Shown: positions 1 through 9,043, counted from the stretch's first letter. The stretch is DNA of 50,163 bases from Streptomyces sporangiiformans (GCF_005768555.2 NZ_VCHX02000133.1:3491-53653); one strand, 5' to 3'. The notes: a model not told the origin generated them from the letters alone. Program-made: numbers and translations.

Positions 1-4
1 GATC

Positions 5-2293
5 TCAGTACACGGCGTGTCGCGTCGGCGGCACGCCGTCGGCCGCGGCGGTGGCTGGTGCGGGGACCGGGTTTCCGTCTTCACCGGAGGACTGCCCGTG
101 GCTGAAGCCGATCCTGTCGTGGAGGCGCCGCAGCGGAGCAGGCGCCCACCAGTTCACCCGTCCCGCAAGTCGCATGAAGGCGGGCACGAGCAGACCACGG
201 ATGACCAGGGCGTCCATCAGGATCGCGAGCGCGGTGCCCAGGCCCAGCATCTTGACATGGGTGACACCGGCACTGACCAGGGCGAGGAAGAAGATCGCCA
301 GGAGACCGGCAGCCGCCGTGACAATCCGTCCAGTGGCCTCCAACCCGGCGGCGACGGCGGTGCGGTTGTCGCCGGTGCGGTCGTATTCCTCCTTGATCCG
401 GGACAACAGGAACACCTCGTAGTCCATGGACAGGCCGAAGATGATGCAGAACATCAGGATCGGCATGGTCACGTCGATGCGTCCCGTGACGGTGAAGTCC
501 CCGACCAGCCACTGCAGATGACCGTCCTGGAAGACGAAGACCATCGCTCCGTAAGTCGCCGTCAGGCTGAGCAGGTTGAGAAGGATGGCCTTGATCGGCA
601 TGACGACGCTGCCGGTGAACAGGAACAGCAGCACGAAGGTCAGCACCGCGATGATCAGAGCGGCGTACGGCAGGGCGGACCACAAGCTGTCCAGCGTGTC
701 CGCGTAGGTGGCGGCGGGACCTGCCACGAGCGCCTCGGTACCTGCGGGCGGACCGGTCGCTCGTACGTCGGACACGAGGTCCTGACCGGCCCGTGAATAG
801 GCCTCGACTCCCGTCGCCACGGACAGCCATGTGCCCTTGCCGTCGGTGAACAACCGCTCCGCGCCTGCGGCGGGCGGCGCGATGCGGGTGCCGTCGCGGA
901 AGCTGCCGGTGGCCGTGTCCACGCGGTCGACGCCGACGACCTCGGACAGGGACTCGGCGTACACGGTCAGCGCCGCGTCGTCCGGCTTCCGGTCGGGCAG
1001 GACAACCTTCAAGTCCTGCCCGGCGAAGGACGGGAAATCGGTGCGGGTCGCGGAACCCACCTGTGCCGCGGCCATGTCCTTGGGCAGCGCCCGGTCGTCG
1101 GGGATGCTGAACGAGGCCTTGGCGAAGGGCATGACGACGACGGCCAGGGCGACGAGAACCACGGTGAGCACCGGCAGGGGGCGTCGCATGACGGCCATGG
1201 CGAGCCGGTGCCAGAAACCGTCCTCGGGATTCCTCGGTCGCTTGCCGGATCCGCGTCGGCGCAGTTTGGCGAGCACATCGAACTTGTCGATGCGGGGACC
1301 GAGGGCGGCGAGCAGCGCCGGGAGGAGAACGACCGCGCCCAGCGTGGCGAAGAAGACCACCGCGATCCCCGCATAGGCGAACGAGCGCAGGAAGTAGAGC
1401 GGGAAGACCAGCAGCGCCGAAAGGGAAAGCAGCACGGTCAGCGCCGAGAAGACCACCGTACGACCCGCCGTACGCAGCGAGCCCCGTAGCGCCGCTGCCG
1501 TGTCGTATCCCTTGCGCAGTTCCTCCCGGTACCGGCTGACGATGAACAGCGAGTAGTCGATGGCCAGCCCGAGCCCCAGCGCTGTGGAGAGGTTGATGGC
1601 GAAGATGGAGACGCCGGTGACCTCGTTGAGCAGCCGCAGCACGGCGAGTGAGCCGACGACGGACACGCCCGCGACGGCGAGCGGAAGCAGCGCCGCCATC
1701 CCGGAACCGAAGACGAGGACCAGCAGCAGGATGGTGATCGGTATCGCGATGCCTTCCGCACGCGTCAGATCGCTGGTGATCCGCTCGGAGCCCTGCCGGT
1801 TGAACTCCGCCCGACCTCCGGACTGGACCTCCAGTACGCCCTGATCTGCCGTGACGAGGGGAGCGATGCGTTTGGCGGCCTTCAGGACCTCGTCGTCATC
1901 GCCCTGGAGGCGGGCCAGGACGAGTGCCGAACGCCCGTCCTTCGAGCGCAGGTCGGCCGCATGATCGGAGGCCCAGTACGAGGTCACCTCGGCGACGCCG
2001 CGCTGGTCGGCGAGCTTCTGGGTGAGCGCCCGGCCGTCGGCGGCAGCCTCGCCGGAGTCGACCTTGCCGGGCGCCCGGGCCAGCAGGATGAAGTTCGGGT
2101 CACCGGTGTCGAAGCGGTCCCGCAGGATGTCGACGGCGACGGACGATTCGGCGTCGGGGTCTTCGAAGCCGCCCGCGGAGAGCACCTTCATGGCCGGAGC
2201 GGCGATGGCCCCGGCGATGGCGAATCCCAGGACTGCGATGACGAGGACGAGTCGACGTCGCCGCAGGGCTAGCGACGCCAGTCGGGCAAGCAT
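5..2293 (-). CDS. MMPL family RND-type transporter (exporter)
   Basis: The 762-residue protein has the two-fold MMPL layout: an N-terminal membrane anchor (about residues 15-35), an extracytoplasmic domain, a five-to-six-helix membrane bundle, then the same again. The signature GLGLAIDYSLFIVSRYREEL lies in the first bundle and the related GLSMDYEVFLLSRIKEE in the second; the buried Asp-Tyr pairs are the usual proton-relay residues of this family. Members export lipids, siderophores or natural products using the proton gradient. The start ATG is preceded by AGGGGGA at good spacing. It is divergent from a TetR gene with a palindrome between them, so it is probably the regulator's target. The substrate cannot be told from sequence. 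Confidence 0.93.
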   Translation of the reverse strand: MLARLASLALRRRRLVLVIAVLGFAIAGAIAAPAMKVLSAGGFEDPDAESSVAVDILRDRFDTGDPNFILLARAPGKVDSGEAAADGRALTQKLADQRGVAEVTSYWASDHAADLRSKDGRSALVLARLQGDDDEVLKAAKRIAPLVTADQGVLEVQSGGRAEFNRQGSERITSDLTRAEGIAIPITILLLVLVFGSGMAALLPLAVAGVSVVGSLAVLRLLNEVTGVSIFAINLSTALGLGLAIDYSLFIVSRYREELRKGYDTAAALRGSLRTAGRTVVFSALTVLLSLSALLVFPLYFLRSFAYAGIAVVFFATLGAVVLLPALLAALGPRIDKFDVLAKLRRRGSGKRPRNPEDGFWHRLAMAVMRRPLPVLTVVLVALAVVVMPFAKASFSIPDDRALPKDMAAAQVGSATRTDFPSFAGQDLKVVLPDRKPDDAALTVYAESLSEVVGVDRVDTATGSFRDGTRIAPPAAGAERLFTDGKGTWLSVATGVEAYSRAGQDLVSDVRATGPPAGTEALVAGPAATYADTLDSLWSALPYAALIIAVLTFVLLFLFTGSVVMPIKAILLNLLSLTATYGAMVFVFQDGHLQWLVGDFTVTGRIDVTMPILMFCIIFGLSMDYEVFLLSRIKEEYDRTGDNRTAVAAGLEATGRIVTAAAGLLAIFFLALVSAGVTHVKMLGLGTALAILMDALVIRGLLVPAFMRLAGRVNWWAPAPLRRLHDRIGFSHGQSSGEDGNPVPAPATAAADGVPPTRHAVY

Positions 2294-2337
2294 GGGTCCC
2301 CCTGAGGACGAGTGGAAACATTCCGAGAGTTGGCCAG

Positions 2338-2350
2338 ATACTCTGAGTAT
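2338..2350. promoter_or_regulatory. Palindromic operator between MMPL and tetR
   Basis: The sequence ATACTC-T-GAGTAT is a perfect inverted repeat around one central base. It lies in the 74-bp divergent intergenic region, 18 nt before the tetR start and 45 nt before the MMPL start. Size, symmetry and position fit a TetR-family operator that would repress both genes. No binding data are available. Confidence 0.55.
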
Positions 2351-2367
2351 GGAATATCCTTCTGGTC

Positions 2368-2985
2368 ATGACTGTCAAGGGAAGGCGCCAGGAGTACGTG
2401 GAGGCCACCCGGGCCGCGCTGCTGGACTCGGCCTTGGAGCTGTTCACGGAGAAGGGCTTCGCCCAGACCTCGCTGGATGAGGTGGCTGCTGCGGCGCGGT
2501 TGACCAAAGGCGCCCTGTATCACCACTTCGCCGGCAAGCAGGCCCTCTTCGAGCAGGTGCTGGCGACGGTCAACGACCGGATCGCGCAGACGGTCGTCGA
2601 GGCCGGGGCGGAGGTGGACGAGCCCTGGGCTCGCCTCACGCGGGGACTCGACGCATTCCTGGACGCGTGCCTGGATCGCGAGTACCAGCGCATCTGCCTG
2701 CGCCAGGCGCCCGCCGTGCTGGGCTGGGAGCGGTGCCGGGAACTCGAGGCCGGCATGATGGGCCTGTTGGACGCCATGCTGCGCGAACTCGCAGTGGCGG
2801 GAAGATCACGGCTTCAGCCGAGTCCGCTTCTCACGCGGGTACTCTTCCGGATGCTCAGCGAGGCGGCCATGGCCATTGGAGAGGCTGAGGACCCCAAGGC
2901 GGCTCGAGTCGAAGTCGGTGTGCTCGTGGAGGAATTGCTGCACTCGGTGCACGGTGGGAACGCCGGGTCCCTGACCTCCCGCTGA
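2368..2985 (+). CDS. TetR family transcriptional regulator
   Basis: This 205-residue protein has an N-terminal TetR DNA-binding domain (residues about 10-60) with the helix-turn-helix TSLDEVAAAARLTKGALYHH and the following FAGKQALFEQVL. The rest is a helical ligand-binding and dimerisation domain. It is divergently transcribed from the MMPL exporter, the usual arrangement for a drug- or metabolite-responsive repressor of an efflux pump. There is no strong Shine-Dalgarno sequence before the ATG. The ligand is unknown. Confidence 0.9.
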   Translation: MTVKGRRQEYVEATRAALLDSALELFTEKGFAQTSLDEVAAAARLTKGALYHHFAGKQALFEQVLATVNDRIAQTVVEAGAEVDEPWARLTRGLDAFLDACLDREYQRICLRQAPAVLGWERCRELEAGMMGLLDAMLRELAVAGRSRLQPSPLLTRVLFRMLSEAAMAIGEAEDPKAARVEVGVLVEELLHSVHGGNAGSLTSR

Positions 2986-3033
2986 CTCGGTGATCTCTGT
3001 CGGCGTGGGCCCCACGGCAGCAACAGCTCGAGC

Positions 3034-3837
3034 TCATCCGGACGAGTGGCTCGTGCGCACCAGTGAGAACGTCGCCCCTTCCGGGTCCGCGACCTTGGCG
3101 ATGCGGCCCCGAGGGGTGTCGCGGGGCGTCTTGAGGGCATGGCCGCCCAGTTCGATGACATGGGTGAGCGAGGCGTCCACGTCGGCGACTTCGAAGTAGG
3201 TCATCCAGTGAGGGCCACGGTCGCGGGGGAGGGCAGCGCCCACACCCCGGATGCCCGCGACCGGGCGGCCCTCGATGTGGAGAGTGTTGTAGTCGAGATC
3301 GGCGGAGACGACCGGCTCCACCTCGTAACCGAAGACATGTTGGTAGAACCTGGCGACGCTCGAGGAGTCGCGCGTGAGGAGCTCGTTCCATGCGGGCGCC
3401 CCGGGGACCTCGGTGATCTCAGTGCCGAGGTGGGCCGCCGCCTGCCAGATGCCGAAGACGGCGCCCGAAAGGTCGGAGGCGATGGCGAGCCGGCCGGCGT
3501 CCGAGGCGTCCAAGGGGCCCACCCCGACCGTTCCGCCGCAGTGCCGTACCGTTTCCGCGGTCAGATCCACGTCGTCCGAGGCGAAATAGGGCGTCCAGGC
3601 GAGGGGCAGATGGCGGTCGGGCGGAAGTTGTCCGATACCGGCCACATCGTGGCCGTCGAGCACGGCTCGTACGTACGGGCCCAGGTGCGGGGCGCCCGGC
3701 TCGAACTTCCAGCCGAACAGGGCCCCGTAGAACTCCTGGGCCGCGGTCATCCCGTGCACCATCAGACTCACCCAGCAGGGTGTGCCGGGCGCGTACGCAG
3801 CGCTGTCCCGGCCGGCCGACCCCCGTGCCTCGGTCAT
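3034..3837 (-). CDS. VOC (glyoxalase/bleomycin-resistance-fold) family protein
   Basis: The 267-residue protein contains two tandem VOC modules, roughly residues 10-125 and 140-262, each ending in the family-typical pattern (DLSGAVFGIWQ in the first, DPEGATFSLVR in the second). The frame is open further upstream, but the ATG at 3837 follows GAGGAGAGGG at good spacing and begins just where homology should start. VOC proteins bind metals and catalyse isomerisation or ring opening, or simply bind drugs; two-module hydroxylase-like proteins of this kind are common in Streptomyces. Its 3' end faces tetR. The substrate is unknown. Confidence 0.85.
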   Translation of the reverse strand: MTEARGSAGRDSAAYAPGTPCWVSLMVHGMTAAQEFYGALFGWKFEPGAPHLGPYVRAVLDGHDVAGIGQLPPDRHLPLAWTPYFASDDVDLTAETVRHCGGTVGVGPLDASDAGRLAIASDLSGAVFGIWQAAAHLGTEITEVPGAPAWNELLTRDSSSVARFYQHVFGYEVEPVVSADLDYNTLHIEGRPVAGIRGVGAALPRDRGPHWMTYFEVADVDASLTHVIELGGHALKTPRDTPRGRIAKVADPEGATFSLVRTSHSSG

Positions 3838-4033
3838 CGTCACCCTCTCCTCGGCCCCCACTGGTGCCGCCTCCCTTCCCCTTTTGAACGCGCGAACCGC
3901 CGCCGGTGGTCTGGTGGCGCCGATCAGTTCTACAGTGTGTGGCCAGATCTGTACGCGGCGTGCTCGGGCCGTCCGGCGGGCAGAGTAGCCGGACCTGGAC
4001 GATGCGGCCACCCCGTAAGTAAGGATGGTGGCC

Positions 4034-4861
4034 ATGAACGCCATCATCTCCGCATCCGAACTCGAGAGGAACCTGGTGGGACCGAACCCGCCGGTCGTGC
4101 TCGACATCCGCTGGCAACTGGGCGGTCCGAACCTGCGCTCCGCCTACGAGGAGGGGCACATCCCGGGGGCCGTCTACGTGGACCTGGACTCGGAACTCGC
4201 CGCTCCGCCCGGGGCGGGAGGCAGGCATCCGCTGCCGGACATGGAGGTCTTCGGGGCCGCCATGCGGGCGGCCGGAGTCAGTCAGGACCGTGCGGTCGTG
4301 GTCTACGACGGTGGGCTCGGCTGGGCCGCGGCGCGGGCGTGGTGGCTGCTGCGCTGGACAGGGCACCCCTCGGTGCGTGTCCTGGACGGCGGTCTCGCGG
4401 CCTGGGGCGGCCCGCTGGAGGCCGGCGTCCCCTCTCCTGTCGCCGGGGCCTTCGTGCCCTCGCCCGGCGCGCTCTCGCTCCTCGACGCGGACGCGGCCGC
4501 GTCCCTGGCCCGTACCGGCCTGCTCCTCGACGCACGCGCCGCCGAGCGCTACCGCGGCGATGTCGAGCCGATCGACCGGATCGGCGGCCACATCCCCGGC
4601 GCGGTCTCGGCGCCGACCACGCAGAACGTGACGGAATCCGGTCACTTCCGCCCGGCCGCCGAACTCGCCGACCGTTTCAAGTCCTTGGGGGCTGCCGGCT
4701 CTTGTGAGGTCGGCGTCTACTGCGGCTCGGGCGTCTCGGCCGCCCACGAGGTTCTCGCACTGGAGGTCGCGGGCATTCCGGCCGCGCTGTACGCGGGTTC
4801 GTGGTCGGAGTGGTCGCGGGACGAGAGCCGCCCGATCGCGACCGGGCCGGACCCGCAGTAG
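4034..4861 (+). CDS. Sulfurtransferase, two rhodanese domains (thiosulfate/3-mercaptopyruvate type)
   Basis: The protein (275 residues) has two rhodanese domains. The N-terminal one is non-catalytic, with Asp-Gly-Gly (VYDGGLGWAAA) where the active Cys loop would be. The C-terminal one carries the catalytic loop CGSGVSA around residue 230. The CGSGV(T/S)A loop is the form seen in 3-mercaptopyruvate/thiosulfate sulfurtransferases, which move sulfane sulfur to cyanide or thiol acceptors in the cytoplasm. An in-frame GTG/ATG pair lies nine bases upstream at 4025, but AAGGA is better spaced for 4034. The gene converges on sepH across a strong hairpin. Confidence 0.9.
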   Translation: MNAIISASELERNLVGPNPPVVLDIRWQLGGPNLRSAYEEGHIPGAVYVDLDSELAAPPGAGGRHPLPDMEVFGAAMRAAGVSQDRAVVVYDGGLGWAAARAWWLLRWTGHPSVRVLDGGLAAWGGPLEAGVPSPVAGAFVPSPGALSLLDADAAASLARTGLLLDARAAERYRGDVEPIDRIGGHIPGAVSAPTTQNVTESGHFRPAAELADRFKSLGAAGSCEVGVYCGSGVSAAHEVLALEVAGIPAALYAGSWSEWSRDESRPIATGPDPQ

Positions 4862-4876
4862 CCCGCAGCGTGAAGG

Positions 4877-4901
4877 GGCTCGCACCGAAACGGTGCGAGC
4901 C
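4877..4901. terminator. Bidirectional hairpin terminator between sulfurtransferase and sepH
   Basis: An 11-bp perfect stem (GGCTCGCACCG / CGGTGCGAGCC) with an AAA loop begins 16 nt after the sulfurtransferase stop. It lies between two convergent genes and can serve both. There is no long T tract, which is normal in Streptomyces. Confidence 0.75.
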
Positions 4902-4920
4902 TCTCCGCGTACGACTCCTG

Positions 4921-4950
4921 TTGCCTGCTCGCGCGTTGCCTGCTCGCGCG
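4921..4950. repeat. 15-bp direct repeat, two copies
   Basis: TTGCCTGCTCGCGCG occurs twice head to tail with no spacer, between the terminator hairpin and the sepH stop codon, and is followed by TTTT. It is probably a small local duplication; no function is evident. Confidence 0.7.
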
Positions 4951-4954
4951 TTTT

Positions 4955-6019
4955 CTACTCCTGCTTCTTGCGGCGTGTCCCGAAGACGATCTCGTCCCAG
5001 CTCGGTACCGCCGCTCTGCGTCCCGGACGGACGCCGTCGGCCTCGGCCTGACGGTCGGTGGCGCCCACGAGCCGGTCGCGGTGGCTGGCCACCGAGCGGG
5101 GCATGAGGATGTCGGCGTAGGCCGAGCCGGCCGATGCCGCGGGAGCCGGGGGCTCTTCCTCCTCGGGCTCCGGGGCGGGCTCCTCCTCCGCCGTCGCCGG
5201 ATGCTCCGGGGCTGTCGTGGGGCGCTCGGGCACCACCAGGTCGCCGCGGAAGCTGGGCACGGCCTCCAGGAGGCTGGTGAGCGAGTCACGTTCGCCGTTG
5301 GTGCTCTCCTCCGCGGGCTCGGGCGAAGGAGACGGCAGGACGGGACGTTCCGTCTGGCGGTCCAGGGCACGGTCCAACGGGCGGTCACGCGGCAGCCGGG
5401 CGATCCGCGGCACGAACGGGAAGCTGGGCTCGGGCGCGGCGAGTTCGTCGTCGGACTCGCCGATCAGCGAGCGCGCCTCGTCGTCGACGGCCTGGACGAG
5501 CCGCCGTGGCGGGTCGTACGTCCAGCTCGCCGAGTGCGGTTCGCCCGCGACCCGGTAGACGAGCAGGACCTCCCATGTGCCGTCGTCGCGACGCCACGAG
5601 TCCCACTGGACGGTCTCCTTGTCGGCGCCGCGCAGCAGCAGCCGCTCCTGCACCGCCTCGCCGAGCTGGGGTCCCGTGGTCTCGCCCGGCCGACGGACCG
5701 GGGTCTTCAGGGCCCGCTCCGCCATGAAGGCACGCTCGGCCAGCACGGGGCCCTCGAAACGGCGTACCCGTTCGACGGGGATGTTGGCGAACTGGGCGAC
5801 CTCTTCGGCGGTGGCGCCGGCGCGTATACGCGCCTGGATGTCCCGGGGGCGGAGATGGCTCTCCACCTCGATCTCGATCTGGCCGAGTCGGGGGCGGTCG
5901 CCGCGGACGGCGGCGCGCAGACGCTCGTCGATCGGAAGCGTGTACTCCGTGCTGTCGGCAGCTTTCAGCACCAGCCGTGTGCCGTCGTTAGAGACGGCCA
6001 CGACACGCAGTTCGGGCAT
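4955..6019 (-). CDS. sepH: SepH, septation protein (DUF3071), FtsZ-associated
   Basis: The protein has 354 residues. The N-terminal DUF3071 domain (residues about 1-165) contains a helix-turn-helix-like segment (TAEEVAQFANIPVERVRRFE), followed by a long acidic, proline-rich linker and a short conserved basic C-terminus (VPSWDEIVFGTRRKKQE). This is the layout of SepH, shown in Streptomyces venezuelae to bind FtsZ and stimulate its assembly during sporulation septation. The frame is open 29 codons further upstream, but MPELRVVAVS is the conserved N-terminus and GGGAGG lies just before that ATG. The neighbouring sulfurtransferase matches the order I associate with this locus in Streptomyces. Confidence 0.93.
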   Translation of the reverse strand: MPELRVVAVSNDGTRLVLKAADSTEYTLPIDERLRAAVRGDRPRLGQIEIEVESHLRPRDIQARIRAGATAEEVAQFANIPVERVRRFEGPVLAERAFMAERALKTPVRRPGETTGPQLGEAVQERLLLRGADKETVQWDSWRRDDGTWEVLLVYRVAGEPHSASWTYDPPRRLVQAVDDEARSLIGESDDELAAPEPSFPFVPRIARLPRDRPLDRALDRQTERPVLPSPSPEPAEESTNGERDSLTSLLEAVPSFRGDLVVPERPTTAPEHPATAEEEPAPEPEEEEPPAPAASAGSAYADILMPRSVASHRDRLVGATDRQAEADGVRPGRRAAVPSWDEIVFGTRRKKQE

Positions 6020-6467
6020 GGGGACCTCCCGGGTGGTGCCTGCCGACGTCACGTGCGTCGCTGCTTCCGCTAGTCGAGTGTGGCCTGCCCGGGTGCAGCC
6101 TGCCACAACCTTGCCGAGTTGCCCGGCGTGTCGGGCGGTGGCCCGGGATCGCCGTTATGGCACGGTTACCTATTCGCAACGCTAAGTGACGAACCTCATC
6201 ACCCTGTGCAACGAGCCCCCTCCCGGCGGTCCTGGAAGGCACCGGACGCCCTGGCGGGTGTCCGGACCCAGGGCTCGCAACAGTACTCCATTCGGGCCAC
6301 CTGCGTGGATCGGCACGCCACCCAACTTCTCGCGGCGGCCAGGAGTTGGCCGCCGAGGCGCCGTTTCCGTGACCACGGGGCGTGGCGGCTTCACGAAATC
6401 GCCGGAAACGGAACCAGTCGTTTCGCTCTCCGGCCCCGTCACGGTCCACGCGTGTGCGACCGCGCGC
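6020..6467. other. Intergenic region upstream of sepH; candidate promoter, no gene
   Basis: No convincing gene lies in these 448 bp; the open frames here lack start signals and family-like sequence. On the minus strand TTGCGA (6174-6179) and TAACGG (6152-6157) are 16 nt apart and may be the -35 and -10 boxes of a sepH promoter, giving an untranslated leader of roughly 125 nt. The distal part holds the hairpin annotated at 6361-6411. Confidence 0.4.
6361..6411 (-). terminator. Hairpin downstream of the lactone oxidase gene
   Basis: CCGTTTCCG (6361-6369) pairs with CGGAAACGG (6403-6411), and an inner CCACG-GGG-CGTGG hairpin lies between them. The structure begins about 57 nt past the lactone oxidase stop codon, so it could end that transcript. 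The large loop makes it a weaker call than the other terminators here. Confidence 0.4.
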
Positions 6468-7787
6468 CTACGCCCCCAACACCCGCCGCAGATAGTCGTT
6501 TCCGAAGCGCCGGTCCGGGTCGAGCCGGTCCCGAAGGGCCGTGAACTCGCCGAAGCGCGGATAGACCTCGGAGAGGTACTCCGCGTCGCGCGTGTGCAAT
6601 TTGGCCCAGTGCGGCCGACCCTCGTGCGCGGTGAAGATCCGCTCGGCGGCCGTGAAGTACGCCCGGTTCGGCATGCCCTTGTACATGTGGACCGCGATGT
6701 ACGCGCTGTCCCGGCCGGACGCCGTGGAGAGCGTGATGTCGTCCGCGGGTGCCGTACGCACCTCCACCGGAAAACTGATCCGCAGCGGCGAACGGTCGAC
6801 CATGGCCTTCAGTTCGCGCAGCGTCTCGACTAGGGCCGCGCGCGGGACGGCGTACTCCATCTCCGTGAAGCGCACCCGGCGAGGGGAAGTGAAGACTTTG
6901 TAGGGAATGTCGGTGTACGTGCGTGTGGACAGGGCGCGGCTGGAGATCTTCGCGATCGCCGGGATGGTCGCGGGCACGGCGCGGCCGACCGTATTGGCCA
7001 CCTGGAAGAGGCCGTTGGAAAGGAACTCGTCCTCGAAGAGGCCACTGATCCTGCCGATCGGCCTCTCCGGCCCAGGGCTGCGGTTGTTGCGCTTGGTGGT
7101 GCAGTTGCCGGTGTGCGGGAACCAGTAGAACTCGAAGTGCTCGTTCTCCGCGAACAGTTCGTCGAAAGTGCTCGTGACCTCGTCGAAGGTCATCGGCTCC
7201 TCGCGGGCCGTGAGCAGAAAAACGGGCTCCACGGAGAACGTGATCGCGGTGATGACGCCCAGGGCGCCGAGGCCGATACGGGCGGCCACGAAGACCTCCG
7301 GGTTCTCCTTCTCGGAGCAGGTGAGCACCGAGCCGTCGGCCGTCACCAGCTCAAGGGCCTTGATCTGGGCGGCGATCGAGCCCGAGTCCCGGCCCGTACC
7401 GTGCGTGCCCGTGCTGGTCGCGCCGGAGACCGTCTGCTCTGTGACGTCGCCCATGTTCGTGAGCGACAGACCCTCGCGGGCCAGGGCCATGTTCAGCCGC
7501 TTCAGCGGGGTGCCGGCCTCCACGGTGACCGTGCCCGCCTGGCGGTCGATCTTGCGTATACCGGTGAGCAGTTGGGGCCGTATCAGCACACCGTCGGTCG
7601 CGGCGACGGCCGTGAAGGAGTGGCCCGTTCCCACGGCCTTGACCTTCAGGCCGTCTTCGGCGGCCTTGCGTACGGCCGCGGAGAGTTCCTCGACGGAGGC
7701 GGGGGTGACCTCACGTACGGGACGTGCGGTGACGTTCCCCGCCCAGTTACGCCAGGTGCCGCTCTTCCCGCTCGCTGTGCTGCTCAT
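6468..7787 (-). CDS. D-arabinono-1,4-lactone oxidase-type FAD-dependent oxidoreductase
   Basis: The 439-residue protein begins with a VAO-type FAD-binding domain (residues about 10-180). This includes GTGHSF, whose His is the usual covalent flavin attachment site in this family, and GATSTGTHGTG. A C-terminal aldonolactone-oxidase domain ends with the HWAKLH motif near residue 400 and GNDYLRRVLG. Family members oxidise sugar lactones or sugar alcohols; xylitol/alditol oxidases are close relatives, so the exact substrate is uncertain. Its start overlaps the end of the upstream MFS gene by 41 bp, indicating co-transcription. Confidence 0.88.
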   Translation of the reverse strand: MSSTASGKSGTWRNWAGNVTARPVREVTPASVEELSAAVRKAAEDGLKVKAVGTGHSFTAVAATDGVLIRPQLLTGIRKIDRQAGTVTVEAGTPLKRLNMALAREGLSLTNMGDVTEQTVSGATSTGTHGTGRDSGSIAAQIKALELVTADGSVLTCSEKENPEVFVAARIGLGALGVITAITFSVEPVFLLTAREEPMTFDEVTSTFDELFAENEHFEFYWFPHTGNCTTKRNNRSPGPERPIGRISGLFEDEFLSNGLFQVANTVGRAVPATIPAIAKISSRALSTRTYTDIPYKVFTSPRRVRFTEMEYAVPRAALVETLRELKAMVDRSPLRISFPVEVRTAPADDITLSTASGRDSAYIAVHMYKGMPNRAYFTAAERIFTAHEGRPHWAKLHTRDAEYLSEVYPRFGEFTALRDRLDPDRRFGNDYLRRVLGA

Positions 7788-8985
7788 GGGTTCCTCCCCG
7801 CTGCGGAACCGGCCTGCTGAGCCGGCGATACCCCAGGAAACCGACCGTGACCGCGACTGCTCCGGCGACCGCCGGAACCCCGTACCCGGCCCGGGCTCCG
7901 GCGGCGTCGATCACCCAGCCCGACACGGAGGAACCGAGCGCGACCCCGACCGCCAGCCCGGTGCTCACCCAGGTCATGCCCTCGGTCAGTTTCGCGCGAG
8001 GTACGTGCCGTTCGACGAGGGCCATCGTCGTGATCATCGTCGGTGCGATGGACAGGCCCGCGACAAACAGCGCCACGGCCAGGAACGGCAAGTTTCCGAC
8101 CAGTAGGAGGGGGATCATACTCACGGCCATCGCACAGATGCCCAGCACCCACCTGCGGGCGGGCGCCCCCGTGAAGCGCAACAGGCCGAACACCGCTCCC
8201 GCCAGGCAGGAACCCGCCGCGTACACGGCCAGCACGATGCTCGCGGCCGCCTTGTGGCCCTCTTCCTCGGCGAAAGCCACCGTGACCACGTCGACCGCTC
8301 CGAAGATCGCACCCGTCGCCACGAAGGTGGTCACCAGGACCTGCAGCCCGGCCGAGCGCAGCGCCGAGCCGCTCCCCAGCTGCTCGCGCGGATGCGGCGG
8401 AGGTTCGGTGGCGCGCTGGGCCGTCAGCCAGAAGACGCCGACCGCCAGGAAGCAGCCCGCCAGGAGCGGCCCGGCCTCGGGGAACCAGACCGTGGACAGG
8501 CCGATGGAGATGATCGGCCCGAAGATGAAGCAGATCTCGTCGATGACGGACTCGAAGGCGTAGGCGGTGTGCAGCTCCGGCCTGTCCCGGAAGAGATACG
8601 CCCAGCGCGCCCTGGTCATCGCGCCGATGCTCGGTACGCAGCCGATGGCGGCGGAGCACACGAACAGCACCCAGTCCGGCCAGCCGAAGTGTGCGGCCAG
8701 CAGCAGCCCGGCGGCCGCGGCGAGGGCGCAGAGCGTCGCGGGACGCAGGACGCGCCGCTGCCCGTACTGGTCCACCAGCCGGGATATCTGCGGGCCGATC
8801 ACCGCGGCGGACAGCGCGATGGTCGCCGAGAGCGCGCCCGCGAGCCCGTACCGCCCGGTGAGCTGGGAGATCATCGTCACCACGCCGATGCCCATCATCG
8901 ACAGCGGCATCCGGCCGAGGAAACCCGCGGTGGAGAAACCCGTGGAGCCGGGGGCGGCGAACAGGGCGCGGTAGGGGCTGGGCAC
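7747..8985 (-). CDS. MFS transporter
   Basis: A 412-residue major facilitator with about twelve hydrophobic segments. The N-terminus PSPYRALFAAPGSTGF and the following GRMPLSMMGIGVVTMI are typical of a Streptomyces MFS subfamily. The frame is open to 9051, but the GTG at 8985 follows GGAG at six-base spacing and gives the family-like start. The 3' end overlaps the lactone oxidase gene, so the two form an operon, perhaps importing or exporting the oxidase substrate or product. The gene is divergent from ferrochelatase. Confidence 0.87.
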   Translation of the reverse strand: MPSPYRALFAAPGSTGFSTAGFLGRMPLSMMGIGVVTMISQLTGRYGLAGALSATIALSAAVIGPQISRLVDQYGQRRVLRPATLCALAAAAGLLLAAHFGWPDWVLFVCSAAIGCVPSIGAMTRARWAYLFRDRPELHTAYAFESVIDEICFIFGPIISIGLSTVWFPEAGPLLAGCFLAVGVFWLTAQRATEPPPHPREQLGSGSALRSAGLQVLVTTFVATGAIFGAVDVVTVAFAEEEGHKAAASIVLAVYAAGSCLAGAVFGLLRFTGAPARRWVLGICAMAVSMIPLLLVGNLPFLAVALFVAGLSIAPTMITTMALVERHVPRAKLTEGMTWVSTGLAVGVALGSSVSGWVIDAAGARAGYGVPAVAGAVAVTVGFLGYRRLSRPVPQRGGTHEQHSEREERHLA

Positions 8986-9011
8986 GGGAGTCTCCGGTGA
9001 CGATCCGGTAG

Positions 9012-9043
9012 GGCGAGTACGGCGAGACGGCGAGTACGGCGAG
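9012..9043. repeat. 15-bp direct repeat in the divergent MFS/hemH promoter region
   Basis: GGCGAGTACGGCGAG occurs at 9012-9026 and 9029-9043, a 17-bp period. Just beyond it AGCTG-ATA-CAGCT (9074-9086) is an inverted repeat upstream of hemH. Either could be regulatory; neither matches an operator I can name. Confidence 0.5.

Noticed and set aside
17..796. Long plus-strand open frames opposite the first MMPL gene
   Set aside because: They are antisense shadows; the minus-strand MMPL frame has clear family motifs and a ribosome-binding site.
2986..3033. Symmetric CGTGGG-C-CCCACG between tetR and the VOC gene as a terminator
   Set aside because: The arms are separated by one base, so it cannot fold as a normal RNA hairpin; it is at most a weak structure.
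3838..4107. N-terminal 90-residue extension of the VOC protein
   Set aside because: It overlaps the divergent sulfurtransferase gene and has no VOC similarity; the ATG at 3837 has a strong ribosome-binding site.
6182..6442. 86-codon minus-strand frame upstream of sepH
   Set aside because: It has no ribosome-binding site or recognisable family features, and it overlaps the candidate sepH promoter region.
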